Numbered from the stretch's first letter, positions 1 to 12,480 are shown. The stretch is DNA of 64,000 bases from Opisthorchis felineus (GCA_004794785.1 SJOL01007680.1:241549-305548); one strand, 5' to 3'. The notes: a model not told the origin generated them from the sequence alone. Numbers and translations: made by a program.

Positions 1-2263
1 ATGGAATTACGCGCTGTGGGAGAAACCCGTGTATATTTGAATCTATACAAGAGTTAAATGACTTCTAGGATAAAGACGGATGACTGTTTTAAGAAGAGCG
101 TAGCGGATGGCACAGCTTATACGTAGTCAGATATTCAACATCAAATTGTAAGTTGATGAGCCTTATCGGCACCTCTTCATTCCCTAAACAACGTGGGACG
201 ATTCTGCTGCAAAATACCGCTTAAGCTATGTTATTCTGCATAGTAGTGAATGCCAAACTATTTCGCAGCATGAACCATGTTTGTCCTACCTTTACATTAA
301 ACCCATCAGGACAGGAACGAAAGCGGGACAAAAACAGCAAAAAACGCCTCGAATGTAGCAGAAAGTAAATTAGACCAATACCCCTACTTAGTTGATGCCT
401 AACAGGTCCATGCTTGGAGACGCATTGACCTTAGTAATTCTATTTTTGTGACTGTGAAAAAGATTGAGAAAAAGATCTTATTTGTTAAGACATTTGTTAC
501 AGTTTGGTTTCAAAAATCGTCCAGTAGCACCTTGAACTGCGAAACGCATGGCATGTCATGTTCCCAAACGACCCCGTTTCGTAACTCACGACAGAAGCCG
601 AATGAGAGACTGTCAGCGAATTGCTTCCATATTTGGAGCATTTAGGCGTCGCCTCCGATTATTCATCTACAAACACATGGAAATAATAATACCAGCACGC
701 AGAGTAACAACGGCTATCCCCGCAAATGTTGCCCTTTTACCCATGTGAGATTCAGCCCATCAGCCTCAGACCGGCTGAGATGCATTTCGCAGTCACAATA
801 ACCAGCTGTCAGTAACAGATGAGCATAGGTAGCTGGTGGACAACAAAAGTAAAAATAAAAAAGTCGAGGGAAAATTCGGATTTTTCAACCAACATTTCGT
901 ATTTCAGTAAATAGTGTGTCTGAAATTGATGGGTACTCTATTTCCCGTTTGGACCCCGGGAAACCTTTGGAAAATTTCCACCTGGGGGAAAGCATCGGCG
1001 TAAAATACCGAATAAACCAGTGGTTCTCATTCGAGGACGAAACCCCCACAAAGATAAAATTGCTATGCCTTAGTATAGGATGGAACTGGTTGTTTTTTCC
1101 GCTGAATTTTACAATTTCACTGTGACAGCTTTAAATGATTATACGTATATAAGTTTTAATTTAGTACATAAGGCTAGTTTTCAAATTAACCAGAACAGTT
1201 TATTCCAGTCAGCGAAAATGTAACTGGCGCTATTTTCGGTGGTACAAACTGAGTCATGTGACCTGTGCTGATACATCTATCTTAGCAGAAAAAATCATCG
1301 GATCTATCAATTGGCTTGGATCGAATTCCCTTAAACTGCCTCAAGGCCTACAACAGGGGGAATCGCAACTATTGATTTGTATATGACAAGGAATCGGGTT
1401 GACATAGCTATCCCCAATCCACCGAATTTCGTTTAACAGTGGGTCTGCGTGGTCAATAAGTAGATTCCAAATACGCACACTAAAGGTTTTTTCAGTGTAT
1501 TAGCTTGCAGGAATTTTTGTGTAAATGACGAAATAATTCAGTGGACTTTAAACATCGATTGATTCAACTAAGCCGGAGATTTTGTAGTAAACATTAGTAA
1601 TCTTTTTTTCAGAGGAAGATCACTTTAACGGGGATGCGCGCGTTCCCGGATCTATTTCGCGTAGCTTGAAAAATAATATACCTAATCCCTCGTAAATCGG
1701 TGGTTTGTTTGCGTTGATCGTAAGCCCGTTTATTTATTCTGTCTTTTTGAGGAATTCTTGTGTAATCATAGCATAACTTTTTCCCAGTTCTGTGTTTTTT
1801 CCTCGTACCCGAGTAAGCCATCCATCAGATGTTACTGAATCTCGCTCTTAAACAAGGAGTACTGTACATTCAAAAGAAAAACGTTCAACGTAGTTCTGTA
1901 TTCAAAAACGGCTTTTTACGTTAACACTGAGTGATTCTCACTTTTCGAGTTATGCACTCATCCGTATACCAACTGCTATGAAGGATTTTTACCTAAATCA
2001 CCCCTTCTGACTAACTAATCGGCACCCATTTTTAGTAAGCGTTCCGAATATTCTTTCTTTTTGCAGTTAAGGAGTTATAACACACTTGTTGAGTAATTGT
2101 AACAAACGCTTTGTACTTTTTTCAACATTTAAATTGCTTCCTCTTACTATGCAATCCGGAGGATAAAATGAAAACCCCGCAGCTTAATCGTCCTTCCTGT
2201 CTGTCAAATTATATCCCAGTTACAAACTGATTACACACTGATTCCTTAGCAACGACCTAACCT
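1..2263. other. 5' flank without recognisable gene
   Basis: Only open frames of about 60-78 codons, none with a motif I recognise. The stretch at about 1240-1290 shares a short run (CCTGTGCTGA followed by ACAT) with the decayed hammerhead repeat near 15.6 kb, so a very old copy may be present. Nothing else was identified. Confidence 0.5.
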
Positions 2264-2960
2264 TTATTTCATAGCGATAAACTGGTCAAATACGCACCCG
2301 CAACATATCTGTGTTCGTCTTCTTTTGGCAGTGTCTATGTGAAACACTGCGCTAACGAGTGCATCACTACTGGAACATATGTCATGCCTCAAACTATCTG
2401 TATTAAGTGGCCATCCCTCCGATACTATTTTTGGTCCAGTGAGCGAGTCATAGCCGGTTCGTACCGTTGCATATCTTGCATTTGCTGTGTTTTTTTCCAC
2501 TGTGACTTGATTCTTATCTAACGATCATGACATCAGGAGTTTTCCAGAATCATAATGGGGTTTATTTCACCGTAGAGGCGATAAGACCTTTTCAACATTC
2601 TCAGTGGATATTACTCGCTTGGATAGCTTTCATTATTGTTCTGTTGCTGCGCTCAATCACTCTGTTATCTGCATGTTGATATATTGAAATGCCCCTACGT
2701 GTAGGATGGCCAGAAATTTTCCTGCTTCGGAATTGTGGACTGTTATCGGTAGCAATTACTTCTGGCAGCCGAAAAGAAGCATGATTGTGGCAAAACCACT
2801 CAGTGGCAGTACATGGTATAATCCTCTCACGTAGTAATGCACCTGGGTACCATTGGTGGAAACAAGGATACGGGTGACCCTGGTAGTACCGCAACAGATA
2901 TGTCCGTAAAATGATATATCACCAACAATAAAATGACCCATAATTAACGCAGGGCAACAC
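2264..2960 (-). mobile_element. Ty3/gypsy-type integrase relic (frameshifted)
   Basis: Remnant of the integrase of an LTR retrotransposon, read on the minus strand. The open frame at 2894-2601 contains LPEVIATDN, the usual surroundings of the second catalytic Asp, then PQFRS, and 'IERSNRTIMKAIQAS', which matches the region of the catalytic Glu (normally N-G-x-x-E-R). The Asp-to-Glu spacing is close to that of the DDE family. Upstream, in another frame (about 2885-2950), VIYHFTD resembles the segment around the first catalytic Asp, here replaced by Tyr. Downstream (2500-2264), EKNTANARYATVR resembles the C-terminal part that precedes the G-D-x-V motif. The frames are broken by stops and shifts and no LTRs were seen, so this is an inactive fossil. 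Calling it Ty3/gypsy rather than another integrase class is family knowledge, not a search result. Confidence 0.7.
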
Positions 2961-5900
2961 AACGCGAGAATACAACGTGTCGGGTGGGACTCGCTCAAAA
3001 AGCAGCATTGTACGGAAAACAGCTTTACACACAGGGTGACTATTTGAGAACGTGACATCACCCATTGCGCAGCCGCCACCATTGCTTTTCACACACATAC
3101 ATTATCCGGGGAAGCTGGACATAGACACGTCACGTGCACGCATGTGATTAATTACCTGTGGCTTAATTACGCAGCAAAACTGAAGTGTCAATTGGATTTT
3201 GAGTATCACGAGTGAGGTAAAGGTACCCTATGAATTTTCCACTATCAATATATATATATATATATTCGTGAAGAAAAGCCACAGTCAATCAGAGATACGG
3301 AACTGACGAAAAACGAAAACTCGAGTCGGATTCGCATCGAGTTAACCGAATTCAGTCACTGAAAGTGTAAGCGTGGTAGGGACACAGCTAAGTGAAAGAG
3401 CACTCAAAAAGCGAACACAACGGTTGTTGGTTTCGGGCAAACCGGACGATTCCGGAAGAACTAATACAGTTAATGGCTACCATAGAAGAAAGTACGACTC
3501 TTACAAATACTCGATTTGGGCTTTTGCAGATGGAAGGTTCCATTACGCTGCCCCATAGTGAAATTAAATTTACGGAGAATGTCGGAAGCAACTGCGACGA
3601 CCAATCGGAATACAGCACTCGGCAGGCGTAAAGTGCACACCGCCAACACATCAATAGAGGCTGTCATGTAATTAGGAATCCCCATTATTTATAGCAGTTT
3701 ATTGATTTTCTGTTTCATTGGTCGCATGAACCACCTGATCTAGCGATAAATCTTCTCTTAAGGCTGTGCCTATCCAACAGTGAGGTTCAGAAGGAAGTCT
3801 TTCACTCTCTGTTCCTATGATGTCTCCTCCAGAATCTTTAGAGAGGAATAAATCCTGGTCCATCTGTCAGTATGTTCATTCGATTAGCAGACTACCGTTT
3901 TTCCGCGGATATTCTTAATGTCTGAAATGGAATGGGTGAATTGTTACCGTAAAAAAAACTGACCATAAAACTTGTAGTCACCAATGTAATAAAACTGTTA
4001 GTTGCGTATTTGACGAGGTGGATTTGAACATCCAGTTGAATATAACATTAGGCTACAAGTTTACCCAAAGTTTCCATAAAAAGATTATGGATGGTGTCGA
4101 CTACAACACGGATTATGCATTAGTGCTTTAAACAAGCTGCCGACCCGGAAGGAGCCTCCACATATTTTGAAAGCTGTATTGTCATCCGGAATTAACTTTA
4201 AATAACCGTCGGATCAGCCAACATTAAAGTGTGACATCTTCAAGATCTTTAGGCTAGCTAAAGCAGGAATGTTGTTTTAAACAAGCCAAGACGTTCAGCA
4301 TCATAGGAATATAGGTTTGGAGCACTGAAAATAACAGTGGACTTGGACTCTAGAATTTCCAATCATCTTCTGATACACGGACCGGTGGAAGGTAATTACA
4401 ACTGACGACTTACTGGTTACTCAGAACTCACACCTCGTAACACTGATTAACAACCAACTGCATACTGATTTGGACTACCTTGTCAAGAGAGGATTCATCC
4501 CAACCCACTTAAGAAGGCTATACTTTGAAGGGCGAGGAGTTAACCATGATTTGTCACAGTAATTGGCGGACAAGATAAACCAGTCTGAAAAACCAATAAC
4601 GCCTTAAAGGTTTCTATGCCACTGTGAAATAGGAAGAAAGCGACTTGAAGCGAACAGCGATAGAGGGATCACTCTTGAGTGCACTGAAGATAAAATCAGC
4701 ATCATCAGATCCGTCTTACTCAGTATGATAACACAGCTATCTACTCGTCAAACCACTTCTGTCAAATTCTGCATTGGAGTGAAGGCAAATTGGAGATGCA
4801 ATTTGACTCTTCCTCTTTTCGATCTTTATACGATAGCTAATCGTTTGGGAGCGCTCCATTGTTCCAAAACCAGGCGGGCAGTTGCCTCTTTATATAAAAA
4901 CCTAATATTTATGTGATTGCAGAAATACGTATTTGTAATTCACACGGATTTCAACAAAAAGTGCACCTGAAGTTCACGCCTATAATACTATTCAATTGAA
5001 TAAGCTGCATAAAGGCCGCCTAAAGTTAGCACCAATATAATCTGCAAAGTAATGTATTCTGTCAATAACTTACACTCAGGTGTTTGAGCAGAATACAAGT
5101 TTCCTGGACCATATATCCTTGATGAACCACAAGAAATCTGCAGTAGGCTGTCCAGGAGTTTCAGCAGCCATTTGACTGGTGCGCTATGTCAAGAAAATAT
5201 ACTTGACTGCGTCAAATACTGTACCAACTGAAGCAACATCAAACTGCATTTTAGTTAGTGAAAGCGGTATAGCTTTTTGTGCTGGCTAATTCGGCCACGG
5301 GAGCATCCAGTATTACTCATTTGGAATCGACAGTTAGCCAAATATTTGGACTTCCAATGAAAGCTCTAGAAGATTATTGCAAGAATCAATAAAGTTATAG
5401 ACAATTCTTCGGTTATTCGCTGAGAGAAGGCAGGTTATGGGGTTCAGTTTAATTCACGATGTACCAGAGAGAATCAACCAGACAGAGCCTACATTTGGGT
5501 TGATTTCACAACTATGCTGCTTGTTAGAACGGGATATTTCTCTGACCAACCTGATACACACCAGACGTGGATTAATATTGCAGATTAACTTAGCACATCC
5601 AATCATCGAATTGACGAGGGTTTCGCAGCCCGACTCACAACCGCTGGTTTTTCCAAGCCTTCCAAAAAATACGGATTGAATCCCTCGGTGCAATAGTACA
5701 CGCCAGTGACGTACGTGAGTCAGATGAAATTCACCGCAGTCGTCTGACCTCGTCTAGTGAGGAAACAAGTACGGATCACAAACGGCCACTTCATTATCAA
5801 TAATGCAACAAGGCTCACCGTCTAATGCGTGAGTAAAAATATCTTCCTTAAATAACCACAGCTGGGGGGTGAAGGCCAGTTCAAAATGGTTTGCTAAAAG

Positions 5901-6381
5901 GATAAGATGAAATAATTCAAAATGAATTGGGTAAAATTTCTGGAAGTCTACTGAGTTAGAATTATGTAGTAACTGTACGGCTACTATTTGGTTTTTACGC
6001 CGAAATAAAAGTTTCATGTCTTATTTTTCAGCGATTATTTTGAAGTAATTGGGTTTCTCTGTAACTACCACCTACTCATAAAGACCATATAAAATAAACA
6101 ACTGAATCGGTGTTAAATTCGGTACCTTCAATTAGGAACACGCATTAGTAGCATATCCAGACACAGCCTATCTGAAACTAGTAGCATTGCACTCTATTCC
6201 GTTAGCCATTTGCTTGAAATAAGAGATCGGACATTCGGAAGCAAATATGTGGGGGATAGCTTTTGATTGGTCAGTCGTTGCAAGGCGAACGGTGAAGAAA
6301 ATCAACCAATAAAACAGGCAGCGCTTAGCCGGTCATAGGAACGCCACGAATGGTCAAAAATTTTGAAAGTACTACAACTTT
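2961..6381. other. Upstream region of the receptor gene, no recognised gene
   Basis: No gene recognised. One open frame without a start codon at 4374-4562 (62 codons) contains LVKRGFIPTHLRRLYFEGRG. It reads like ordinary protein but I cannot assign it; it may be retroelement debris. Other open frames (5437-5679 and 5754-6017 on the opposite strand) carry no motif. An in-frame TGA at 6364-6366 lies just ahead of the receptor ATG at 6382, so the coding exon cannot extend further upstream unless a splice acceptor falls between them. I could not identify a core promoter. Confidence 0.45.
3248..3265. repeat. (AT)n dinucleotide repeat
   Basis: A pure AT run of about 18 bases. It is a simple-sequence microsatellite with no evident function. 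Confidence 0.9.
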
Positions 6382-6851
6382 ATGTCACTTAATGATTTAA
6401 CGAAATGTTCCTATTCAAAAGCTTTGGAGTGTACTGTTTTCGAATTCCAATCAGCTATGACTGGTAATCACTTCAGAACTACAATCAAAAAGTGGACATT
6501 GCGTAGCATCGTGATATTTACCTTCCTCAAATCGCTACGCGCTGTGGAAACAAATATAACCCAGAATACCACTAGCCTGTATCAGGACAACCACACAAAG
6601 CTACCGGACTATGGAAGTCGTGTTATCGTTCCGTCTACTCCACCGGAAATTTGCAAAATCACTTTGACAGAATTTATTCTTTACTTTTGCTGCCAGCCGG
6701 TTATTTGTCTGTGTGGATTTTTTTTAAACGTTTTGAGCGTTACCATATTTTGCAAGCCGCAGTTTTCCGGAGCAGCGTACACTTACATGACGGCGATGTC
6801 TCTGACGGATGCCATAACTCTGTTGATCCATATACCTGCTGGACTAGTGCG
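6382..6851 (+). CDS. Class A GPCR, FMRFamide/neuropeptide-receptor-like, exon 1 (N-terminus to TM2)
   Basis: First coding exon of a rhodopsin-family G-protein-coupled receptor at the plasma membrane. It encodes residues 1-156 and two bases of codon 157. Residues 1-93 are extracellular, with sequons at N58, N62 and N70. TM1 (about 94-124) carries the conserved Asn 1.50 (N116, in GFFLNVLSV). TM2 (about 133-154) carries Asp 2.50 (D143, in MSLTDA). The pattern 'LNVLSVTIFCKPQF' then 'TYMTAMSLTDA' is typical of invertebrate FMRFamide-type receptors (family knowledge). The ATG at 6382 follows an in-frame TGA at 6364. Met26 (6457) is an alternative start: it would place a basic then hydrophobic stretch (WTLRSIVIFTFLKSL) near the N-terminus, like a signal peptide. 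The exon ends inside an Arg codon at CG, then GTAAGT, and the phase fits exon 2. Ligand unknown. Confidence 0.9.
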
Positions 6852-6857
6852 GTAAGT
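6852..6857 (+). other. Splice donor of GPCR exon 1
   Basis: GTAAGT, a perfect U1-type donor, directly after the second base of the Arg157 codon. Reading through it gives a TAA stop at 6853, so the donor is needed for a functional receptor. Confidence 0.88.
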
Positions 6858-7139
6858 GATGGCAGAAATTCGGTAGGACGATTTATTTGTTCCCAATCAA
6901 ACGCTCTGCTGAACCCATGACTTCCTAGCAATATTAAACCTTATATGACCACGACAACGGACTCATAAGAGAACTAGAAACATATTGACGAAATGCCGAG
7001 GCTTTCCGCTATTTTTCAACAACAAGTGAATTGCTTGAGTGCAGTTCCTGGTTGCTGTGGGCATTCGTAACTTTGAAATTATGTAGATGCTGGTTAATCT
7101 GGTGCAGGTTTACGGATAGGTTGCTAGTTTAGTCTTCGT

Positions 7140-7215
7140 AAGCAGTTGGCGTGGGGGTTATACTGAAGCTTGCAAATAGCTTGCGGTTCGATGCCCGTGA
7201 ATTTCTACTTCCAGA
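7140..7215 (+). repeat. tRNA-derived SINE head (probable)
   Basis: A TTGGCGTGGGGGTTA stretch resembles a Pol III A box. About 40 bases on, GCGGTTCGATGCCCG is a near-perfect B box (GGTTCGANNCC). The arms do not fold into a complete tRNA cloverleaf, so this is read as a SINE head rather than a tRNA gene. No hammerhead follows in this copy. Confidence 0.45.
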
Positions 7216-8879
7216 ATTTAAACTGTTTTTATCCACGGGCTCATCAAAAGAGTCTAAACTGAACGTAACTTTTCGCAAGCTTCAGTAAATCGATATGCAG
7301 TCACACAATGAAGAGCGTTTAGAAAGGTGAACCTCTTATCTTAAAGTTCTATACTGAGTACCAGCTTGTATGGTAGAAAAAATAAGGCAATTTTTAGATG
7401 CGTGCAGCCGTTGTCTGCATTATTTTAGATGAATTTGACCTGTGGTTTCATATCCAGGTAGAATGGCTATTAAACTGTCTCATCAACTACACCAATCAGA
7501 TCATGTTAATACACAAAGTGGAACAATGTATCACGAATACGACTTTTTTGCGGAAGCGTTAGTCTATTTTTCGGAACTGCGCCCTGCTACGGAAGGAAAT
7601 GTGACCGTTTTGGTTAAGAGAGTGGTGCACAGTATAGTCTGTGACATTTCATCTACTTTTCCCTTTCATGCTGGATCAGAGGCAATGAGAGTTTTGACAT
7701 ATCTGATAACCTAGTTTTTTGATATGATAAATGGTTTCCATTCCGCGTGTGCCATATTTGTAAAATACACCGTAGAGCATACGGGGAGGGTAAGTAATCT
7801 CACAAATCGACTTTACTAGTCAAATGGATTGCAGATTTCGGAAAAAACGCCTTTTTACTGATGGAAATGCACCAGAAGCAAAATAATGCGTTATGAAGTT
7901 CGACATAAAAAAGCAATATTCATTGCTATAGCGGAGTTTAATCTTGATGGTCCTAATGACTAGATCTCTTACAGTTACATTTGTCAGAAAATTGCGAAAT
8001 TTTTGTGTGGTATGCTATTCCAGCCTGAAACAAGAAATTCGATTATGCCATGGGGAATATAATGGCCGCAGCTAGCTCGGGACAAGTGCAAATCCATTCG
8101 TTTAGCTTTAGAGCATCTGCAAATCCTTGACTATTGGATAACTTTGATCTACAACCTTTCGGAAAATCTGCAGTTCTTAACAGTTTGTTATTTACAGAGT
8201 GGAAATGGGTTTATGTGCACACTGGATGCACACTAAATGGAGAGCAGACAACATACGGGATTTAATCGACCACAGATCAAAGCATCCCATGGTCCCTGGA
8301 TAAGGATGAAGAACATCGCATTTTTCAAGATTAATTTATCCATGTTACTGTCATTGTCCTCAATAGCCTCCAACACAGATTCATCTGGAGCTAGGGGCGT
8401 GGCTGTGATCTAAACAAAGGAACGGCAGCACAATGTTAATATCATATCTTAAATGGCAGTGAAGAAACAGCATGAATTATGGATAATCTTAAAAAGCATC
8501 AAATCCTAATGTGTTAAACACTAGAATTTCACCTTTCGTCTTATCCGTGAGATTGAGGCAGTATGACTGCAGTTTGTTCAGCCGATTTGTGTCCCGGAAA
8601 AATGATTCTATTTAAGTAAAATAAAAATAGACCATATAGACGTATTAAACTACTCATATGGTTGCTGAACTTTTGTCAGAATTCTAGACAATTAGCAGCC
8701 TGCATGATTAAATCTTTTGTGTAATTGGAAGGGAGTAAACTCACAATTCAGGGAGACTACTATGGCAGTTTGTCTTAGTGACTTAGTGTACTAGTGTCTT
8801 GCGAACGTGCAAGAACTCTTTCTAATTTTAACCGACGTTTCTTTTTGAAGGTGAAGTTAATCTGTACCAAAAAGTTTGG
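7216..8879. other. Intronic stretch, nothing recognised
   Basis: One open frame of 90 codons (7442-7714, +) without recognisable domains. No repeat or RNA structure identified. Confidence 0.5.
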
Positions 8880-9000
8880 AAGCACTGCTCAATCGCTTAA
8901 TTCTGGTGGTTCGTGGGTTCAACACTTCTGATGAATCCCAGCATGAATCAAACTGCTTTTCGGTTTTTCAACAGGAACGTTAGGTTGATCCCACTTTAAC
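8880..9000 (+). repeat. Possible decayed SINE copy with hammerhead-like core
   Basis: CGTGGGTTCAACACTTC resembles a B box and is followed immediately by CTGATGAATCCC, the start of a hammerhead core as seen in the other SINE copies of this window. The GAAA box is damaged and the spacer between B box and core is shorter than in the copy at 33.3 kb. Weak call. Confidence 0.3.
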
Positions 9001-12000
9001 GGGGAATTAGGCAGACTTTCCTCTGTCATGTGATATTTACGCTGGTGAACGCGCGTAGCAGTTTTTTCAAAGAACTACTTTTCAACCAGGCGAAACAACC
9101 AGAAACTTGCATGATATTATTTCCAGATTGATTCCTGTTTGGAGAGAGCACTTTTTGGTATTCTCGGGACGAAAGTTTTCGGTCCGAGTCTGAAATGTCT
9201 CTGTATTCCACGTTGTTGCCATGTTTATCAAAAGTGGGTGCCTGTAAGTTTACAAGAAAACCAAAAAAAGCGGAATCATAAAACTGGCCACTTTGAAAAT
9301 GGTGAAATAAATTTCCAGGTTGCAATTCAGGGAAGATTTCGAAAGTTCAGAACTTTCTGACCAAAGTAATCCAGTGACCGTCCAGGCTATTCACTTCAAC
9401 CGGATGATGCATTCGAAATACTGGCGATCACGGGGCGAGTGGATCACGGTTGAGCAATAAGCCTATTAGATTTGGAAACATTCCTACTGTTACCCTACCG
9501 TGCACGGATACGAACCGACTTACTACCATTAAGAACAAGCTGTCGTACCACTCAGAACGTTGTAATAAAAGATCTTATTTATATCCAGTGGGTTGATTTG
9601 ATTCAGCTTACAAACTCATAAATCATTGAGAAAACAATGGAATCGTTCTACAAAGTCCTGCAAGATCACACTGATCTAGGATTGTTAGTATTCGCCTGAA
9701 GATGTTATTCCTACAAATGTTTAACAGAACACCTGAGTGGCATTATTTGTTTGCATAGAGGGGTAAAAGTGAAAATCAACAAGATAATCTGGTGACAAGA
9801 CAATTTGGTCAGGATTTTTCTCCATTTAGTGCAGATAGAAATAACTTTGACTATTTCAGTAAATTCAGCCAGTAGACCGATGAATTGATAAACTCAGGTA
9901 AGCCATGCACCCGAAGTCTTGTTTGCTTCGTTTGAAGAATCCGTTGCTACATGTAACGTTGTTCCACGTAGACCGTAAGCTGATACATAAAATAACTTGC
10001 ATAAATATTTCATAATAACATCATATTTCTACACAAAAGGCGATACACAAGAAACGTGTTTCGGACATTTCTCAGTTATGTGTACACCATGTGATTGCTT
10101 AGAAAGTATTAAACACATCTTAGTACAAAACGTTCGGGCGCTTTAGTGTATTCATTTTATGAAGGTAGTGGGGTAATCTTGTGAGCGTCTTGTGGAGGAT
10201 AGATTCTGAAAGTGACCGCGAGCCATGCTGCACAACTTTTCCTCTTTCGGCAAGAAGGCTTTAGCAGACCACTTGTCGAGTCCTGTTTAAATACAAAGTT
10301 ATCGCTTTGCTGATTATCCGCCGGCCACCCGATTGCGGTTCATCTAATTTCTTTTCCGGATTGTCACACGTTAGAATCACCAAAAGGATTTGCAAGGTGT
10401 GCACCTGGAGTGTTACACAATAATAGTATGACAGTTATGCAAGGCCTTTTGGTATTTCAGCACAGGTTTGCAGGATGAAATCTCAACTGAAAGTTCGAAA
10501 TCTTTAGACTGTGTAACCTGTGAGTAATACATCTGGGCAAAACCATGCAACCCGAATATGTCTAAGATCTGAGAAATTGTGCACTAGATGCTAGTCTACC
10601 CCATATTGCGTGCTTGAATGTTGGCAGCATTTCGTATACATAGATGGCCATTCTTTTTTTCGGTTCGCTCCATAGTTTGCCGAAAATATCCATGCACTCA
10701 GTTTGAATAGAAACAAATGAAGGTCATATTAATTCTGGCTGAACATAAACGAAAAAAACGGTGACGGCATAGTTCATCCCGGTTATAACGCAACTCCTAG
10801 TTTTGCAAAAGAAGCGACCATCCTCCACATCTAGTTTTTTTGGAAAGCTTGACATTAACAAACTTTGTGCACCAAAACGCTAAAAAAATCTTCCGATATA
10901 TTATTTCACAGACCTTTCTCCTCTTTACTTCTGTCTATAAGAGGCTGGAGGATTTCATTTTTCGGGGGAAGTGGATATACACTGAAAGTAGCCAGTCACT
11001 ATACGACCATTACGTCCTTGTTTGTTATGACGTGTTAGTAACTTCTTAATTTTTTACGAAACGTCACTACTAGGGAATTATATCAACGACGCAATAGCCC
11101 AATTGTTGAAAGAAAATGACCCGATTCCGAAGAACTCACTCAGGTCAGAATTTTATCTGATTCATTTTATCTAGCTTTGCGGACCGGAGAGCTGTCAGGT
11201 GGTCAGTTAGAAAGGCAGCAGGAACTCTCAGAAACTCTTGAAGCTGTCTGAATTTTGAGAAAACCGATCCCTATACGGCCTATAAGAACGAAGTTTTTCA
11301 TGTGACTGCGCACTGTGGGATTCAACGACTCTGGATTATACCCCACGACAAAATCATATGGACCATTTATATGTTTCATTTTACCTTTACTCCAAGTACG
11401 TATAGTTGAACGATTTTGCGCGGAAATGTTTCACTTCTGGGTGGCTAAAGGACCTGTCCCTTAGAGTTTTTAAAAAGAAAACGAAGGCCCTGTTTGTCCT
11501 TGTTGTTCGGTCATCTTTGCGTCCTGTCCGATTTGACGGTGAGGGCCTGTCGCTGAGATCAGCTTTCAATTTATCCTGGAGATGTTCCGTGAGATTCTAC
11601 AAAGTAAAGGGCCATTAGTTTCCGAAAACAATTGATTACGCATCACGGTGTGTAACACCAGACTTACTTGTGCACCTACTTCAATCGTCTTTGGATTTCG
11701 GAGGTTTCGTAGGTATTGAGAACCAAGTATTTTTATTTTCTCATTACTCATACATATTTGTGTATATCCATAAGTAGTATATCTGCTGGGCATAGTGCTT
11801 CAAATGGTTGCAACGGAGCTCGATTCCTCGAGATTCACCTTTCCAACTCGGTAGAGCCTGCCGATATCATATTGCATGGGTTAATAATAGGAATGGAGAG
11901 TTGAAGCATGAGCAGCCGTCTAGGGCTTACAGCCAAAATATCATACAAATGATAAGTCACTTGCTTAACTTATTCTGCACTGGAAGTATCAGCCTATTTT

Positions 12001-12049
12001 TTCGAAACCATTTCCGTAACTCCCATTGTTCTGCCGTCACCAGGCTAGT
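9001..12049. other. Intronic stretch, nothing recognised
   Basis: Short open frames only (up to 99 codons at 9026-9325, -). No domain, RNA gene or clear repeat recognised. Confidence 0.5.
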
Positions 12050-12480
12050 CTTCGGACGAATTATAAATCTTTCAAGGTTGTTTCTGTCATCTTCAGTCTG
12101 TCGGAGCCTGACATCATTCTATCCAAATGAACGTGACTATGAGAAAGGCCTTGTTATCTGTGAGGATGCTGTGGGATATATTTTTTGATAAGGAAATATG
12201 CACATACACTCATTTGCAAATCAATTTGGTTTTCACGGGAGACTCAAGTGAGTCTCTCGTTTATGATGTTCTTCAACTGAATGTGCTGCACACAGGCCAC
12301 CTCATGTTCTATTTGTCGAAATCAGTCCAATTTGGGTTCAAGTAGAACATAAAGTTGACGGAAACTCGGTGACTGCGCCTACCTGATGAGCCCCAAAAAG
12401 GGCGAAACCGGTCGTGGGCTGTCGAAGAGTTTTCAGCAACATTGTGAGTAGTTTCCTTCATGGAAATATGCACATGTTGA
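12050..12480 (+). mobile_element. Dispersed repeat bearing a hammerhead ribozyme, probably from a Penelope-like element
   Basis: Three parts recur elsewhere in the window. The segment near 12110-12150 (TTCTATCCA then ATGAACGTGAC) matches 48721-48746 and 56764-56785. The segment 12210-12258 (TTTGCAAATCAATTTGG and CTCTCGTTTA) matches 48045-48103. The segment 12418-12438 matches 56323-56343 at 20 of 21 bases. Between them lies a complete hammerhead ribozyme (12377-12419). Minimal hammerheads with a very short stem III are known from terminal repeats of Penelope-like elements, and a Penelope-like endonuclease relic lies at 40.7-41.2 kb in this intron. Linking the repeat to that family is inference; no coding part is attached to this copy. 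Confidence 0.6.
12377..12419 (+). ncRNA. Hammerhead ribozyme, type I, minimal stem III, core intact
   Basis: All core elements are present in order. Stem I 5' strand is 12377-12382 (GCCTAC). The CTGATGA core is 12383-12389. Stem II pairs 12390-12393 (GCCC) with 12400-12403 (GGGC) around a CAAAAA loop. GAAA is 12404-12407. Stem III is the palindrome ACCGGT (12407-12412) with no loop. H17 is C12413. Stem I 3' strand is 12414-12419 (GTGGGC), giving six pairs including one U-G. Predicted cleavage is after C12413. The very short stem III is the form found in Penelope-like elements and in schistosome SINE-like elements; such ribozymes often act as dimers or with tertiary loop contacts. It is sense to the GPCR gene. 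Activity is predicted, not shown. Confidence 0.85.

Noticed and set aside
150..185. TTGATGAGCCTTATCGGC near the window start as a hammerhead
   Set aside because: A short stem II could form but the following GAAA is missing and the flanks do not match the repeat families.
5595..5650. Minus-strand TGTGAGTC then GCGAAACCC as a hammerhead
   Set aside because: The CTGATGA core is absent and stem II does not pair.
6651..6931. Frames of 63-89 codons over exon 1
   Set aside because: Other-frame shadows of the TM1-TM2 coding sequence.
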